Shown: positions 1 to 6,825, counted from the first letter of the stretch. The stretch is 13,309 nucleotides of DNA from JADGOV01 sp040002735 (GCA_040002735.1 JBDUDX010000069.1:1-13309), one strand, 5' to 3'. The notes: generated by a model not told the origin, from the letters alone. Program-made: numbers and translations.

Positions 1-1296
1 GCCGGCCATCGCCGCGGCGGAGGAGGCCGGCAGATTGCCGTCGTCGCGACGGAGCAACCCCTCGGCGTACCAGGCCCGAGCCCGCGGGGCGGCGGTTCCG
101 CTGCGCCGCGCTCGGCTGACGACCTCCAACTGGCGTCGGCCCGCCACTCGGGCCTTGCCGGTGACCGCGAGGCCACGGCGCCCGGCGAGCAGCCGGGCAT
201 CCAGCGCGGCGGCGAACCAGCCGGCGTCCTGCAGCGCGGACGCCACCGCATCGAGATCTCCGACGCTGACCCGCGGCGACGGATCGGTCTGCAGCCGGGC
301 GGTGAGGACGGCGAACCGAGCCAACGGCACCCACTCCTGGCGATCCTGTCGCCGAAACTCCCGCAACGCCTGCCGAGCCGACTGCAGCGCCAACGCCGGC
401 TCGCCGTCGAGGACTGCGGTACGGGCCAACAGCAGCCGGGCCTCGGGTCGGGTGAGGCCGCGCTTGGTGCGTTCGAACTCGACCACCGCCTGCTGAGCCG
501 CCTCCCGAGCCTCAGCCACCAGACAGACCGAGAGCAGCAGCTCACTGCGTTCCACTAGCAGCGACCCGATCGGGGCACCGACGGAACGGTAGCGCTGCGC
601 GGCGGTGTCGAGATGGTGCAGCGCGGTCGGCACGTCACCGAGCCGGCTGGCGACGAACCCGAGGTTCTCCTGCACGAAGGCGGCCGGCAACCGAAGCCCG
701 AGTTCTTCGCAGAGTCGCTCGGCTTCGCACAGGTCCTTGACGGCGGCCGAGTACGCATGCCGAAACGCGTGCAGCACGCCGCGGTTGAGCAGTACGCGCT
801 GTACCCACTCCCCGTCCGCGGAGCGCCGCAGCACGGGCAACGCAGTGCGATAGCCGGCGAGGGCCTCGTCGAGGCGCCCGAGTTGCTGCAAGATGGCCGA
901 CCGCTGGGCCAGGGCACGGGCGCGGGCGAGCGTACCGAGGTCGCCCAGGGCGGCATCTATCTCGCGAATCGCCCGCTGGGCGTTGCCCCGCCGGTTCAGC
1001 GCGAACGCCAAAGTCATCCGCGCCTCGGCGGCGAGCTCGGCGGAACCGGCCCGGCGCGCGAACGCGATGGCCGTTCGTAGGTGACGTACGGCGGTGTCGA
1101 GGTCAGCGACGTGCAATGCGGCGAGCCCGAGAGCCCGTTCGGCCACGGCGGCGGTGGCGCAGTCGCCTTCCTCGCGGGCTCTCCGACTGCTGGCGGCAGC
1201 GATTCTCACGGCGCGACCCGGTTCGACCTGAACGAGGCGCAACGCCTCGCGGGCGCGCTCGCCGTTGTCTACCGTCGCGGCCACGTTGACTGTCAC
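1..1296 (-). CDS. TPR-repeat protein, probable N-terminal part of a TPR-CHAT protein (3' end cut by window edge)
   Basis: The minus strand is open without a stop from a GTG at 1296 to the window edge, giving 432 residues with more beyond. The translation is almost wholly alpha-helical and rich in Ala, Leu, Arg and Glu. Repeated TPR-like helix pairs are visible, for example around residues 47-80, 87-119, 128-160 (ILQQLGRLDEALAGYRTAL), 167-200 and 206-240 (NLGFVASRLGDVPTALHHLD). No signal peptide or membrane segment is seen, so a cytoplasmic protein is likely. The general pattern matches what I know of actinobacterial TPR proteins that end in a CHAT (caspase-like Cys-His peptidase) domain. That domain would lie left of base 1 and is not visible, so the CHAT assignment is inference. 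Alternatives are a stand-alone TPR scaffold or a regulator with another C-terminal domain. The gene is divergent from an S8 peptidase gene. No Shine-Dalgarno lies before the GTG, but a TACACT box 8 nt upstream suits a leaderless start. Confidence 0.72.
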   Translation of the reverse strand, partial: MTVNVAATVDNGERAREALRLVQVEPGRAVRIAAASSRRAREEGDCATAAVAERALGLAALHVADLDTAVRHLRTAIAFARRAGSAELAAEARMTLAFALNRRGNAQRAIREIDAALGDLGTLARARALAQRSAILQQLGRLDEALAGYRTALPVLRRSADGEWVQRVLLNRGVLHAFRHAYSAAVKDLCEAERLCEELGLRLPAAFVQENLGFVASRLGDVPTALHHLDTAAQRYRSVGAPIGSLLVERSELLLSVCLVAEAREAAQQAVVEFERTKRGLTRPEARLLLARTAVLDGEPALALQSARQALREFRRQDRQEWVPLARFAVLTARLQTDPSPRVSVGDLDAVASALQDAGWFAAALDARLLAGRRGLAVTGKARVAGRRQLEVVSRARRSGTAAPRARAWYAEGLLRRDDGNLPASSAAAMAG

Positions 1297-1304
1297 TGCG
1301 CCGA

Positions 1305-1310
1305 AGTGTA
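1305..1310 (-). promoter_or_regulatory. Candidate -10 box of the TPR gene, leaderless arrangement
   Basis: Read on the minus strand the hexamer is TACACT, a good TAnnnT match for an actinobacterial housekeeping -10 box. It ends 8 nt before the GTG at 1296, which would put the transcript start at or next to the start codon. The matching -35 region falls inside the inverted repeat 1320-1335, and no clear TTGAC-like hexamer is seen there. Confidence 0.45.
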
Positions 1311-1319
1311 GAAGCAGGT

Positions 1320-1335
1320 GTAACCGAGCGGTTAC
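1320..1335. promoter_or_regulatory. Perfect inverted repeat, candidate operator between divergent genes
   Basis: The sequence GTAACCGAGCGGTTAC has two perfect 7-base arms (GTAACCG / CGGTTAC) around a 2-base centre. It lies in the 120-base gap between the divergent starts of the TPR gene (1296) and the S8 peptidase gene (1417), over the expected -35 region of the minus-strand promoter and just upstream of the plus-strand -10 candidate. A dimeric repressor or activator bound here could control both genes. The regulator is not in the window. Confidence 0.5.
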
Positions 1336-1346
1336 GGTGCCTGGTG

Positions 1347-1352
1347 TATTTT
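1347..1352 (+). promoter_or_regulatory. Candidate -10 box of the S8 peptidase gene
   Basis: TATTTT, directly preceded by TG, is the only AT-rich hexamer in this intergenic stretch on the plus strand. It would give a 5' leader of roughly 60 bases before the ATG at 1417. No convincing -35 box is seen at the right distance. The neighbouring inverted repeat 1320-1335 would overlap its upstream half. Confidence 0.3.
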
Positions 1353-1405
1353 CCCGCGCTCTGTCAACCTCTGCTGCAGCGAGGACAACCCGAGAGGTTC
1401 CGGAC

Positions 1406-1410
1406 AGGGG
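1406..1410 (+). promoter_or_regulatory. Shine-Dalgarno AGGGG that decides the start of the S8 gene
   Basis: Two in-frame ATGs lie close together, at 1411 and 1417. AGGGG abuts the first with no spacing, which is too close to work. It stands 6 nt before the second, the normal spacing. The ATG at 1417 is therefore preferred. Confidence 0.55.
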
Positions 1411-1416
1411 ATGGAC

Positions 1417-2766
1417 ATGATCCAGTACAACGGCTCGGACGCCACCATCGCGCGCGGCCGCAGTGAGTACTTCCGGGCGGATCAGCTGGTGGTGGGCCTG
1501 CCGTACGTCGATCTGGTGCTGCGCCAATTGGGCGAGCAGGCGGCGGTCGTCGATCGTGACGACCGGCTCGGGCTCGCGTTGCTCGACCTGCCGGCCGAGG
1601 CCGCGCTGGTGTCGCTGCGGGATGCGCTGCGGGTTTCCTCCCCCACCTGGGTGGACGAGGCGGTGGCCGAGGGCCGGCGGGCGCTCGACGCCACGACCGC
1701 CCCCGGAAGCGACGCGTCGGAACCGAGCGCGCTGGACACTACCGTTCGGCTGCTACGGCGGATCTTCACGACGGAATACTCCGGCTGGACGCCGACTATC
1801 GGCAAGAACCGGATCGTCGGCCGGGTGGTCGGCTCCTACGTCATCGACGGCGGCGGGACCTCCCGGCCGGTACCGGTGCGCGGCTCCTACGTCATCGACG
1901 GCGGCGGGGTGGGCGCGCCCGAGCCGACGGGGGCCCGGGTGGTTCCGCTGCGGGACCGCAAGCCCGGGGCCGGCGTACGGGTCGGCGTGGTCGACACGCG
2001 GCTCGATCCGCACCCCTGGCTCACCGGCGGCTACGTCGCCGGCGCCTCGGACATCCTGCCGATCCGCCCCGCCGAGCCCCTTCCGGACGCGGCCGGCCAC
2101 GCCACGTTCATTACCGGGCTGGTGCTGCGGCAGGCGCCCGGCGCGGTGGTGGAGCTGCACGCCGGACTCGGTGACGACGGCGCCCAGGACAGCTGGTCGG
2201 TCGCCCGAACCATTACCACGCTGGCCGGGGCGGGTACGCAGGTACTGAACCTCTCCCTCGGCTGCCACACCGATGACGGCCAGCCGCCGCTGGTTCTGTC
2301 CGCTGCCTTGGCCAGCCTCGGCCCGGACACCGTGGTGATCGCGGCCGCCGGCAACCACGGGAACGAGCCTTCCGGCACCGGCGGGTCGCGCCCGATGTGG
2401 CCGGCGGCGTTGGAGAACGTGATCGCCGTAGGTGCGCTGGACGGAGCCGACCTCGCAGCGTTCACCCCACGGGTGCCGTGGCTGGATGCGGTCGCGCCGG
2501 GAGTCGACGTGGTCAGTACCTACCTACCGAGGTCCGCGGAAGACGGCCGACCGTCAGGCGACGGGGGCTTCGCCCGCTGGAGCGGCACGTCCTTCGCCGC
2601 CGCCGCCGTCAGTGGCGCCATCGCGGCGCGGGTACGGGCCGCCGAGGTCAACGCGCGTCAAGCCTGGCTTGATCTGGCGGACGAGGCCAAGCGGGACGGC
2701 GGCGGACGGCCGATCATCCCGCTGCGCATGTTGGACTCCTGGCCGGCAGATGGGGCGACCGGCTGA
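1417..2766 (+). CDS. S8 family (subtilisin-like) serine peptidase, no signal peptide
   Basis: A 449-residue subtilase if started at the ATG at 1417. Numbered from that start, the catalytic triad is Asp193 (VGVVDTRLDPH), His228 (AAGHATFITGLV) and Ser392 (SGTSFAAAAVSG), with the oxyanion Asn313 in AAAGNHGNEP. All four are intact, so an active enzyme is expected. The first ~185 residues are not protease. They form a region of unknown fold ending in a Gly-rich linker that holds two copies of GSYVIDGGG (residues 139-147 and 156-164). No signal peptide, C-terminal membrane helix or sorting signal is seen, unlike mycosins or secreted subtilisins, so it probably acts inside the cell. It is divergent from the TPR (probable CHAT) gene and may share its control region. 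The substrate is unknown. It could be a self-processing zymogen, a partner of the TPR protein, or an unrelated housekeeping protease. Confidence 0.92.
   Translation: MIQYNGSDATIARGRSEYFRADQLVVGLPYVDLVLRQLGEQAAVVDRDDRLGLALLDLPAEAALVSLRDALRVSSPTWVDEAVAEGRRALDATTAPGSDASEPSALDTTVRLLRRIFTTEYSGWTPTIGKNRIVGRVVGSYVIDGGGTSRPVPVRGSYVIDGGGVGAPEPTGARVVPLRDRKPGAGVRVGVVDTRLDPHPWLTGGYVAGASDILPIRPAEPLPDAAGHATFITGLVLRQAPGAVVELHAGLGDDGAQDSWSVARTITTLAGAGTQVLNLSLGCHTDDGQPPLVLSAALASLGPDTVVIAAAGNHGNEPSGTGGSRPMWPAALENVIAVGALDGADLAAFTPRVPWLDAVAPGVDVVSTYLPRSAEDGRPSGDGGFARWSGTSFAAAAVSGAIAARVRAAEVNARQAWLDLADEAKRDGGGRPIIPLRMLDSWPADGATG
1831..1908 (+). repeat. Two identical 27-base direct repeats inside the S8 gene
   Basis: Bases 1831-1857 and 1882-1908 are identical over 27 positions and in the same frame, each encoding GSYVIDGGG. 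The 24 bases between them encode TSRPVPVR. Identity at the synonymous positions suggests recent duplication or strong constraint. The copies lie in the linker before the catalytic domain, where a propeptide cleavage or substrate-mimic site would be expected. Confidence 0.9.
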
Positions 2767-2800
2767 CGAATGGGTGTATCTCCGGCTCACGAATCGGCCT

Positions 2801-2838
2801 CTTACCAGTGAGACCACGACTTACCAGTGAGACTTCGA
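2801..2838. repeat. Tandem 19-base repeat, two copies, in a convergent gap
   Basis: Two adjacent 19-base units (2801-2819 and 2820-2838) begin with CTTACCAGTGAGAC and match at 17 of 19 positions. They lie in the 152-base non-coding gap between the convergent S8 and RNase J genes, 34 bases after the S8 stop codon. The gap is otherwise non-coding. The function of the repeat is unknown. Confidence 0.75.
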
Positions 2839-2842
2839 CATT

Positions 2843-2863
2843 CCGGTCCTGGTCCACGACCGG
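2843..2863. terminator. Weak hairpin downstream of the S8 gene
   Basis: CCGGTC at 2843-2848 pairs perfectly with GACCGG at 2858-2863 around a 9-base loop. There is no T-run after it on either strand. In a GC-rich actinobacterium such hairpins sometimes end transcription, and a site between convergent genes is plausible, but the stem is short. Confidence 0.3.
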
Positions 2864-2902
2864 TTAAGGCTCGCCTGACCCCGCTACCGGTGGCTGCGAT
2901 GT

Positions 2903-2916
2903 CCCCGGCGGCGGGG
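2903..2916 (-). terminator. Short GC hairpin just after the RNase J stop
   Basis: Five-base arms CCCCG / CGGGG enclose a 4-base loop, 2 nt beyond the rnj stop codon on the minus strand. No U-tract follows. It may be a GC-only terminator or an RNA 3'-end stabiliser, or a chance product of base composition. Confidence 0.25.
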
Positions 2917-2918
2917 GG

Positions 2919-4607
2919 TCAGACTTCCAGTACGACCGGCAGGATCATCGGACGCCGGCGGTAGGTGTCGTTCACCCAGCGGCCGACCGTACGCCGAACC
3001 AGCTGCTGCAGCTGCGCCGTGTCCGATACCCCTTCGGCGGCCGCCCCGGCCAGCGCCTTTTCGATGAACGGCACTACCCCGTCGAAGGCGCCCGGCTCGT
3101 CACTGACGCCGCGGGTGCTGATATGCGGCCCGCTGGTCACCGCACCGTTGGACGCGTCAACCACCACGACCACAGTGACGAAGCCGCCCTCGCCGAGGAT
3201 CCGCCGGTCCTTCAGCGACGTCTCGCTGATGTCCCCGACGACCAGGCCGTCGACGTAGACGTATCCGCACGGTACCTTGCCGGTGATCTTGGCGGCGCCG
3301 TCGACTAGGTCGACTACCACCCCGTCGTCGGCGAGGACGATCCGGTCCTTCGGCATCCCGCTGGCCGCGGCGAGCGCGGCGTGCGCCCGGAAGTGCCGCC
3401 ACTCGCCGTGGACCGGAAGCAGGTTGCTTGGCCGGGTGACGTTCAGCAGCAGCAGCAGTTCCCCGGCCGGCGCGTGCCCGGAGACGTGCACCATCGCGGT
3501 GCCCTTGTGCACCACGGTGGCGCCCCAGCGGGCCAGTCCGTTGATCACCCGGAAGACCGCGTTCTCGTTGCCGGGCACCATCGAGGAGGCCAGGACGACG
3601 GTGTCACCCGCGGCGATTCGGATCTGGTGATGGTCGCGGTTCGCCATCCGGGCCAGCGCGGACATCGGCTCGCCCTGGGAGCCGGTGGAGATCAGTACCA
3701 CCCGGTTACCGGGCAGGTCGTCGACCGACTTCAGATCGACCAGTACGCCGGCGGGGATCCGAAGATACCCCAGATCCCGCGCGATGCCCATATTGCGCAC
3801 CATCGAGCGGCCCACGAAGGCCACGTGCCGGCCGTGCGCGGCGGCCGCGTCCAGCACCTGCTGCACCCGGTGGACATGGCTGGCGAAGCAGGCCACGATG
3901 ATCCGCTGCGGGGAGGCGCCGAAGAGCCGGTCGAGTACCGCGCCGATGTCCCGCTCGCTGGTGACGAACCCGGGGACCTCGGCGTTCGTGGAGTCCGACA
4001 GCAACAGGTCGATGCCCTCGGCGCCGAGGCGGGCGAACCCGGCGAGGTCGGTGAGCCGGCCGTCGAGCGGCAGCTGGTCCATCTTGAAGTCGCCGGTGTG
4101 CACCACCAGCCCGGCGCCGGTCCGGATCGCCACGGCGAGCGCATCCGGAATGGAGTGGTTGACGGCGAGGAACTCGCAGTCAAACGGGCCGAACGACCGC
4201 CGCTCCCCCTCGGTGACGACGATGGCTTTGGGTTTGATCCGATGCTCGGCGAGCTTGCCCTCCAGCAGCGCGAGGGTGAGCTTGGAGCCGACCACCGGCA
4301 CGTCGCGGCGCTCCCGGAGCAGGAACGGCACCGCGCCGATGTGGTCCTCGTGGCCGTGGGTGAGAACCACCGCCTCCACGTCGGCCCAGCGGTCCCGCAG
4401 GTAGGAGAAGTCGGGCAGGATCAGGTCCACCCCGGGTTGGTAGTCCTCCGGAAAGAGGACACCGCAGTCCACGATCAGCAGCCGGCGACCGTACTCGAAG
4501 ACGGTCATGTTGCGGCCGATCTCACCGAGGCCGCCGAGCGCGACGATCCGCAGACCGGTCCGCGGCAGCGGCGGCGGCGAGCCGAGTTCGGGATGCGGAT
4601 GACTCAC
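2919..4607 (-). CDS. rnj: Ribonuclease J (metallo-beta-lactamase/beta-CASP RNase)
   Basis: A 562-residue protein of normal length for RNase J, the endo-/5'-exoribonuclease of mRNA decay and rRNA maturation. The zinc-binding motif HGHEDH is at residues 84-89 (THGHEDHIGAVPFLL). Further metal-ligand blocks follow in order: NHSIPDA, VVHTGDFKMD, then the beta-CASP segment (IVACFASHVHRVQQVLDAAAAHGRHVAFVGRSM, LISTGSQGEPMSALARMA) and VSGHA. The C-terminal domain ends in VRRTVGRWVNDTYRRRPMILPVVLEV, typical of the family. The start is GTG and its first bases overlap the dapA stop (GTGA, 4-bp overlap), so translation is probably coupled to dapA. The dapA-rnj pair is conserved in actinobacteria. The gene is convergent with the S8 gene. 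Confidence 0.97.
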   Translation of the reverse strand: MSHPHPELGSPPPLPRTGLRIVALGGLGEIGRNMTVFEYGRRLLIVDCGVLFPEDYQPGVDLILPDFSYLRDRWADVEAVVLTHGHEDHIGAVPFLLRERRDVPVVGSKLTLALLEGKLAEHRIKPKAIVVTEGERRSFGPFDCEFLAVNHSIPDALAVAIRTGAGLVVHTGDFKMDQLPLDGRLTDLAGFARLGAEGIDLLLSDSTNAEVPGFVTSERDIGAVLDRLFGASPQRIIVACFASHVHRVQQVLDAAAAHGRHVAFVGRSMVRNMGIARDLGYLRIPAGVLVDLKSVDDLPGNRVVLISTGSQGEPMSALARMANRDHHQIRIAAGDTVVLASSMVPGNENAVFRVINGLARWGATVVHKGTAMVHVSGHAPAGELLLLLNVTRPSNLLPVHGEWRHFRAHAALAAASGMPKDRIVLADDGVVVDLVDGAAKITGKVPCGYVYVDGLVVGDISETSLKDRRILGEGGFVTVVVVVDASNGAVTSGPHISTRGVSDEPGAFDGVVPFIEKALAGAAAEGVSDTAQLQQLVRRTVGRWVNDTYRRRPMILPVVLEV

Positions 4608-5488
4608 AGGCTCAACCCAGCGGCAGCGCAGTCGGAGCGCAGTTGCGCGATCTGCTCGGGGGTGGCGTCCACCAGCGGCGGCCGGACCGGCCCCCCCGGC
4701 AGCCCGGCGAGCCGCAGCGCGGCCTTGGTCAAGATGACTCCCTGGGTACGGAAGAAGCCGGTGAAGGCCGGCAGCAGTTGCTGGTGCAGGTCGCGGGCCT
4801 GCTCCACCCGACCGGCCCGGTAGGCGGAGATCATCGCGGCGACCGGCTGCGCGAACAGGTGCGTCGGCACGCCGACCACCCCCACCGCCCCGACGGCGAG
4901 CAGGGGCAGGGTGAGCGCGTCCTCGCCGGAGTAGTATGCCAGATCGGTCCGAGCCAGCACCTCGGCGGTGGCCGCCAGATCCCCCTTGGCGTCCTTCACC
5001 GCGACGATCCGATCGTGCTCGGCGAGGCGTACCAGGCTCTCGGTGGCGATCGGCGTGCCGGTCCGGCCGGGGATGTCGTACAGCATGCAGGGCAGGTCGG
5101 TGGCGTCGGCTACCGCGCCGAAGTGGGCCAGCAGTCCGGCCTGCGGCGGCTTGGAGTAGTACGGGGTGACGATCAGCAGGCCCCGAGCGCCGGCCTTCTC
5201 CGCCGCCCGGGCGAGCTCGATCGAATGCGCCGTGTCGTTCGTGCCAACCCCGGCGAGAATGGTGGCCCGGTCCCCCACCGCGTCCACCACCGCACGCAGC
5301 AGCTGTTCCTTCTCCGCATCCCGGGTGGTCGGCGACTCGCCGGTGGTGCCGCTGATCACCAGACCGTCGTTGCCATGTTCGACCAGGTAGGTCGCGAGCC
5401 GCTGGGCGCCGTCGAGATCCAGTTCGCCGGCGTCGGTGAAGGGCGTGACCATCGCGGTCAGTACCCGACCGAAGGGGGCAGTCGTCAT
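4604..5488 (-). CDS. dapA: 4-hydroxy-tetrahydrodipicolinate synthase
   Basis: A 294-residue class I aldolase-type TIM barrel that condenses pyruvate with aspartate semialdehyde, the first committed step of the diaminopimelate/lysine pathway. The Schiff-base lysine is Lys165 (IVAVKDAKGD). The proton-relay residues Thr48 (in GTTGES, 47-52), Tyr111 (TPYYSKP) and Tyr137 (MLYDIPGRTG) are present, as is the substrate-binding Arg142. All sit at a constant offset of four from the E. coli numbering. The ATG at 5488 has no Shine-Dalgarno but has TAGCGT 8 nt upstream, so a leaderless transcript is likely. The stop overlaps the rnj start. The gene lies 33 nt downstream of the thyX stop, so read-through from thyX is also possible. 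Confidence 0.98.
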   Translation of the reverse strand: MTTAPFGRVLTAMVTPFTDAGELDLDGAQRLATYLVEHGNDGLVISGTTGESPTTRDAEKEQLLRAVVDAVGDRATILAGVGTNDTAHSIELARAAEKAGARGLLIVTPYYSKPPQAGLLAHFGAVADATDLPCMLYDIPGRTGTPIATESLVRLAEHDRIVAVKDAKGDLAATAEVLARTDLAYYSGEDALTLPLLAVGAVGVVGVPTHLFAQPVAAMISAYRAGRVEQARDLHQQLLPAFTGFFRTQGVILTKAALRLAGLPGGPVRPPLVDATPEQIAQLRSDCAAAGLSL

Positions 5489-5496
5489 GGCCCTAG

Positions 5497-5502
5497 ACGC
5501 TA
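5497..5502 (-). promoter_or_regulatory. Candidate leaderless promoter -10 of dapA
   Basis: On the minus strand TAGCGT ends exactly 8 nt before the dapA ATG (5488). The same hexamer and spacing occur before thyX. It fits the TAnnnT -10 consensus of actinobacteria, where a transcript start on the A of the ATG gives a leaderless mRNA. No clear -35 box is seen. Confidence 0.5.
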
Positions 5503-5521
5503 CGCTGCATCGGGCTCCGGA

Positions 5522-6289
5522 TCAGGGACTGACCCGACCGCAGCCGTTGAAGGCCTCGTAGGTAATCGGCATCAACGTCGCGAAGTGCCGCTCCATCGCC
5601 TCGGCCACCAGCTCGATCTCCCGCTGCGGATAGCTGGGGAAGCGGGAGTCCGGCCGCTTGGTCCGTAAGGAGAGAAAATTCATCAGCGCCCGGGCGTTGC
5701 AGGTGGCGTACATCGAGGAGTACGTGGCGACCGGCAGCACACCGCGGGCCACTTCGCGGGCCACCCCGGCGGCGAGCATCTGCTGGTACGCCGCGTACGC
5801 GGTCCGGCACGCCGACTGGGTGGCGGCGACCACCAGGTCATGCTGCTCGGCGCTGCCGTCGACGAACTCGTAGTGTCCCGGTTTGCCCTGCTGGACCAGC
5901 TTGCGGTCCGGCCCCGGCACGTAGAAGACCGGCTTCAGCTCTCGGTACCGGCCGCTCTCCTCGTTGTAGCTGAAGGTGCGGTGTCGCATGAACTCGCGGA
6001 AGACGAAGATCGGGGCGGTGACCAGGAACGTCATGCTGTTGTGCTCGAACGGGGTGCCGTGCCGGGACCGCATCAGGTAGCGGATCAAGCCGGCGCTGCG
6101 AGTCGGGTCCTCGCCCGCCGCCTCGATCGACTGCTCTCCGGCGGTGGAGACCCGGGCGGCCCACACCACGTCACTATCCGACGCGCTGGCTTTCACCAAC
6201 TCCACGCTCATCTCCGAGCGCCACCGCGGCTGCACTTCCGCGGAGAGCTCCGGCGTCACGGTCACGTCTGCACCCAGCGTCGAGGTCAT
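5522..6289 (-). CDS. thyX: Flavin-dependent thymidylate synthase
   Basis: Makes dTMP from dUMP with methylene-tetrahydrofolate, FAD and NADPH. The protein is 255 residues from the ATG at 6289. The ThyX signature RHR-x7-S is at residues 102-112 (RHRTFSYNEES), followed by GRYREL. Other family blocks are RHGTPFEHNSMTF (76-88), FVFREFMRHR (95-104), AREVARGVLPV (177-187) and CNARALMNFLSLR (197-209). An open frame continues upstream to 6382 but its extra 31 residues are not ThyX-like. The ATG at 6289 is chosen because it gives the usual short N-terminus and has TAGCGT 8 nt before it. No thyA is seen in the window. The gene lies directly upstream of dapA as in other actinobacteria and is divergent from the HPt gene. 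Confidence 0.97.
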   Translation of the reverse strand: MTSTLGADVTVTPELSAEVQPRWRSEMSVELVKASASDSDVVWAARVSTAGEQSIEAAGEDPTRSAGLIRYLMRSRHGTPFEHNSMTFLVTAPIFVFREFMRHRTFSYNEESGRYRELKPVFYVPGPDRKLVQQGKPGHYEFVDGSAEQHDLVVAATQSACRTAYAAYQQMLAAGVAREVARGVLPVATYSSMYATCNARALMNFLSLRTKRPDSRFPSYPQREIELVAEAMERHFATLMPITYEAFNGCGRVSP

Positions 6290-6297
6290 GGGGTGCC

Positions 6298-6303
6298 ACG
6301 CTA
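6298..6303 (-). promoter_or_regulatory. Candidate leaderless promoter -10 of thyX
   Basis: TAGCGT on the minus strand lies 8 nt before the thyX ATG (6289), the same hexamer and spacing as at dapA. No Shine-Dalgarno is visible between it and the ATG. The site supports the choice of the 6289 start and lies in the 107-base divergent gap with the HPt gene. Confidence 0.5.
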
Positions 6304-6396
6304 CCCAGCCCCGGGACCGGCGGTCGGCAGGTTCCGGATCCGAGGAGTCGCGGGGCGGCCTCAAGGTCGCGGCCCTTCGCATCGACGGGGGAAGTC

Positions 6397-6813
6397 ATGA
6401 CTGCCGGTACGGATACCGACACCGAGCCTGCCGCCCACCTCGTCGCCGCGGCTGGCAAGGAGCGCGCCATCCAGCTTCGGCTGGAAGATCTGCTCGGGCC
6501 GGCCGAAGGCTGGAGCGCGAGCCTGGTAGAGGCGCTGATCACGTCGTTCCTGTGCCGGACCGCGGAGTATCTGGAGAGCCTCGGCCTCGCGATCGGCCGG
6601 CATGACGTGGCCGCGGTGACCCGGGACAGCCACAGCCTGAAGGGCATGGCGAGCAATCTCGGCGCGACCGATCTCGCCGCCCTCAGCGAAGCCTTGGAGA
6701 GTTGCGCGCGCATCGACGAGCTCTCCCCCGCCGCCGGTCTTCTGCTACGGCTGCGCACCGAACTGGAAGGGGTCCGACCGGCCATGCAGGCGGTACTCGC
6801 TCTGGCGCGGTGA
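6397..6813 (+). CDS. Stand-alone HPt (histidine phosphotransfer) domain protein
   Basis: A 138-residue, largely helical protein with the HPt motif HSLKGMASNLGA. His79 is the expected phospho-accepting histidine, followed by the typical KG pair. Family members relay phosphate between hybrid histidine kinases and response regulators. The first ~20 residues are probably disordered, the domain spans roughly residues 40-137, and there is no membrane segment or other domain. GGGGGAAG before the ATG at 6397 is a reasonable Shine-Dalgarno. No kinase or response regulator is seen in the window, so it is an orphan phosphotransfer module or acts with partners elsewhere. It is divergent from thyX and ends 12 bases before the convergent AlkX-like gene. 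Confidence 0.85.
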   Translation: MTAGTDTDTEPAAHLVAAAGKERAIQLRLEDLLGPAEGWSASLVEALITSFLCRTAEYLESLGLAIGRHDVAAVTRDSHSLKGMASNLGATDLAALSEALESCARIDELSPAAGLLLRLRTELEGVRPAMQAVLALAR

Positions 6814-6825
6814 ACTCTCCGGCCG

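Noticed and set aside
35..1311. Several plus-strand open frames at the left end
   Set aside because: They are Arg/Ser-rich shadows of the minus-strand TPR gene, which is open over all 432 codons with clear helical repeats.
1411..1416. First ATG of the S8 gene as the start
   Set aside because: The AGGGG sequence directly abuts it with no spacer, whereas it is correctly spaced for the ATG at 1417.
3446..3458. CAG triplet run inside rnj
   Set aside because: It encodes the leucines of a conserved hydrophobic strand (GELLLLLNVT) and is normal for this gene.
3381..4823. Long plus-strand open frame antisense to rnj and dapA
   Set aside because: It spans two conserved genes on the other strand and its translation is His/Gly/Arg-rich without family features.
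6331..6343. CGGATCCG palindrome in the thyX-HPt gap
   Set aside because: It is only 8 bases with no extended symmetry, which is expected by chance in a GC-rich window.
6290..6382. N-terminal extension of ThyX by 31 residues to an upstream ATG at 6382
   Set aside because: The extra residues are Arg/Pro-rich and unlike the family. The ATG at 6289 gives the normal length and has a -10 box at leaderless spacing.
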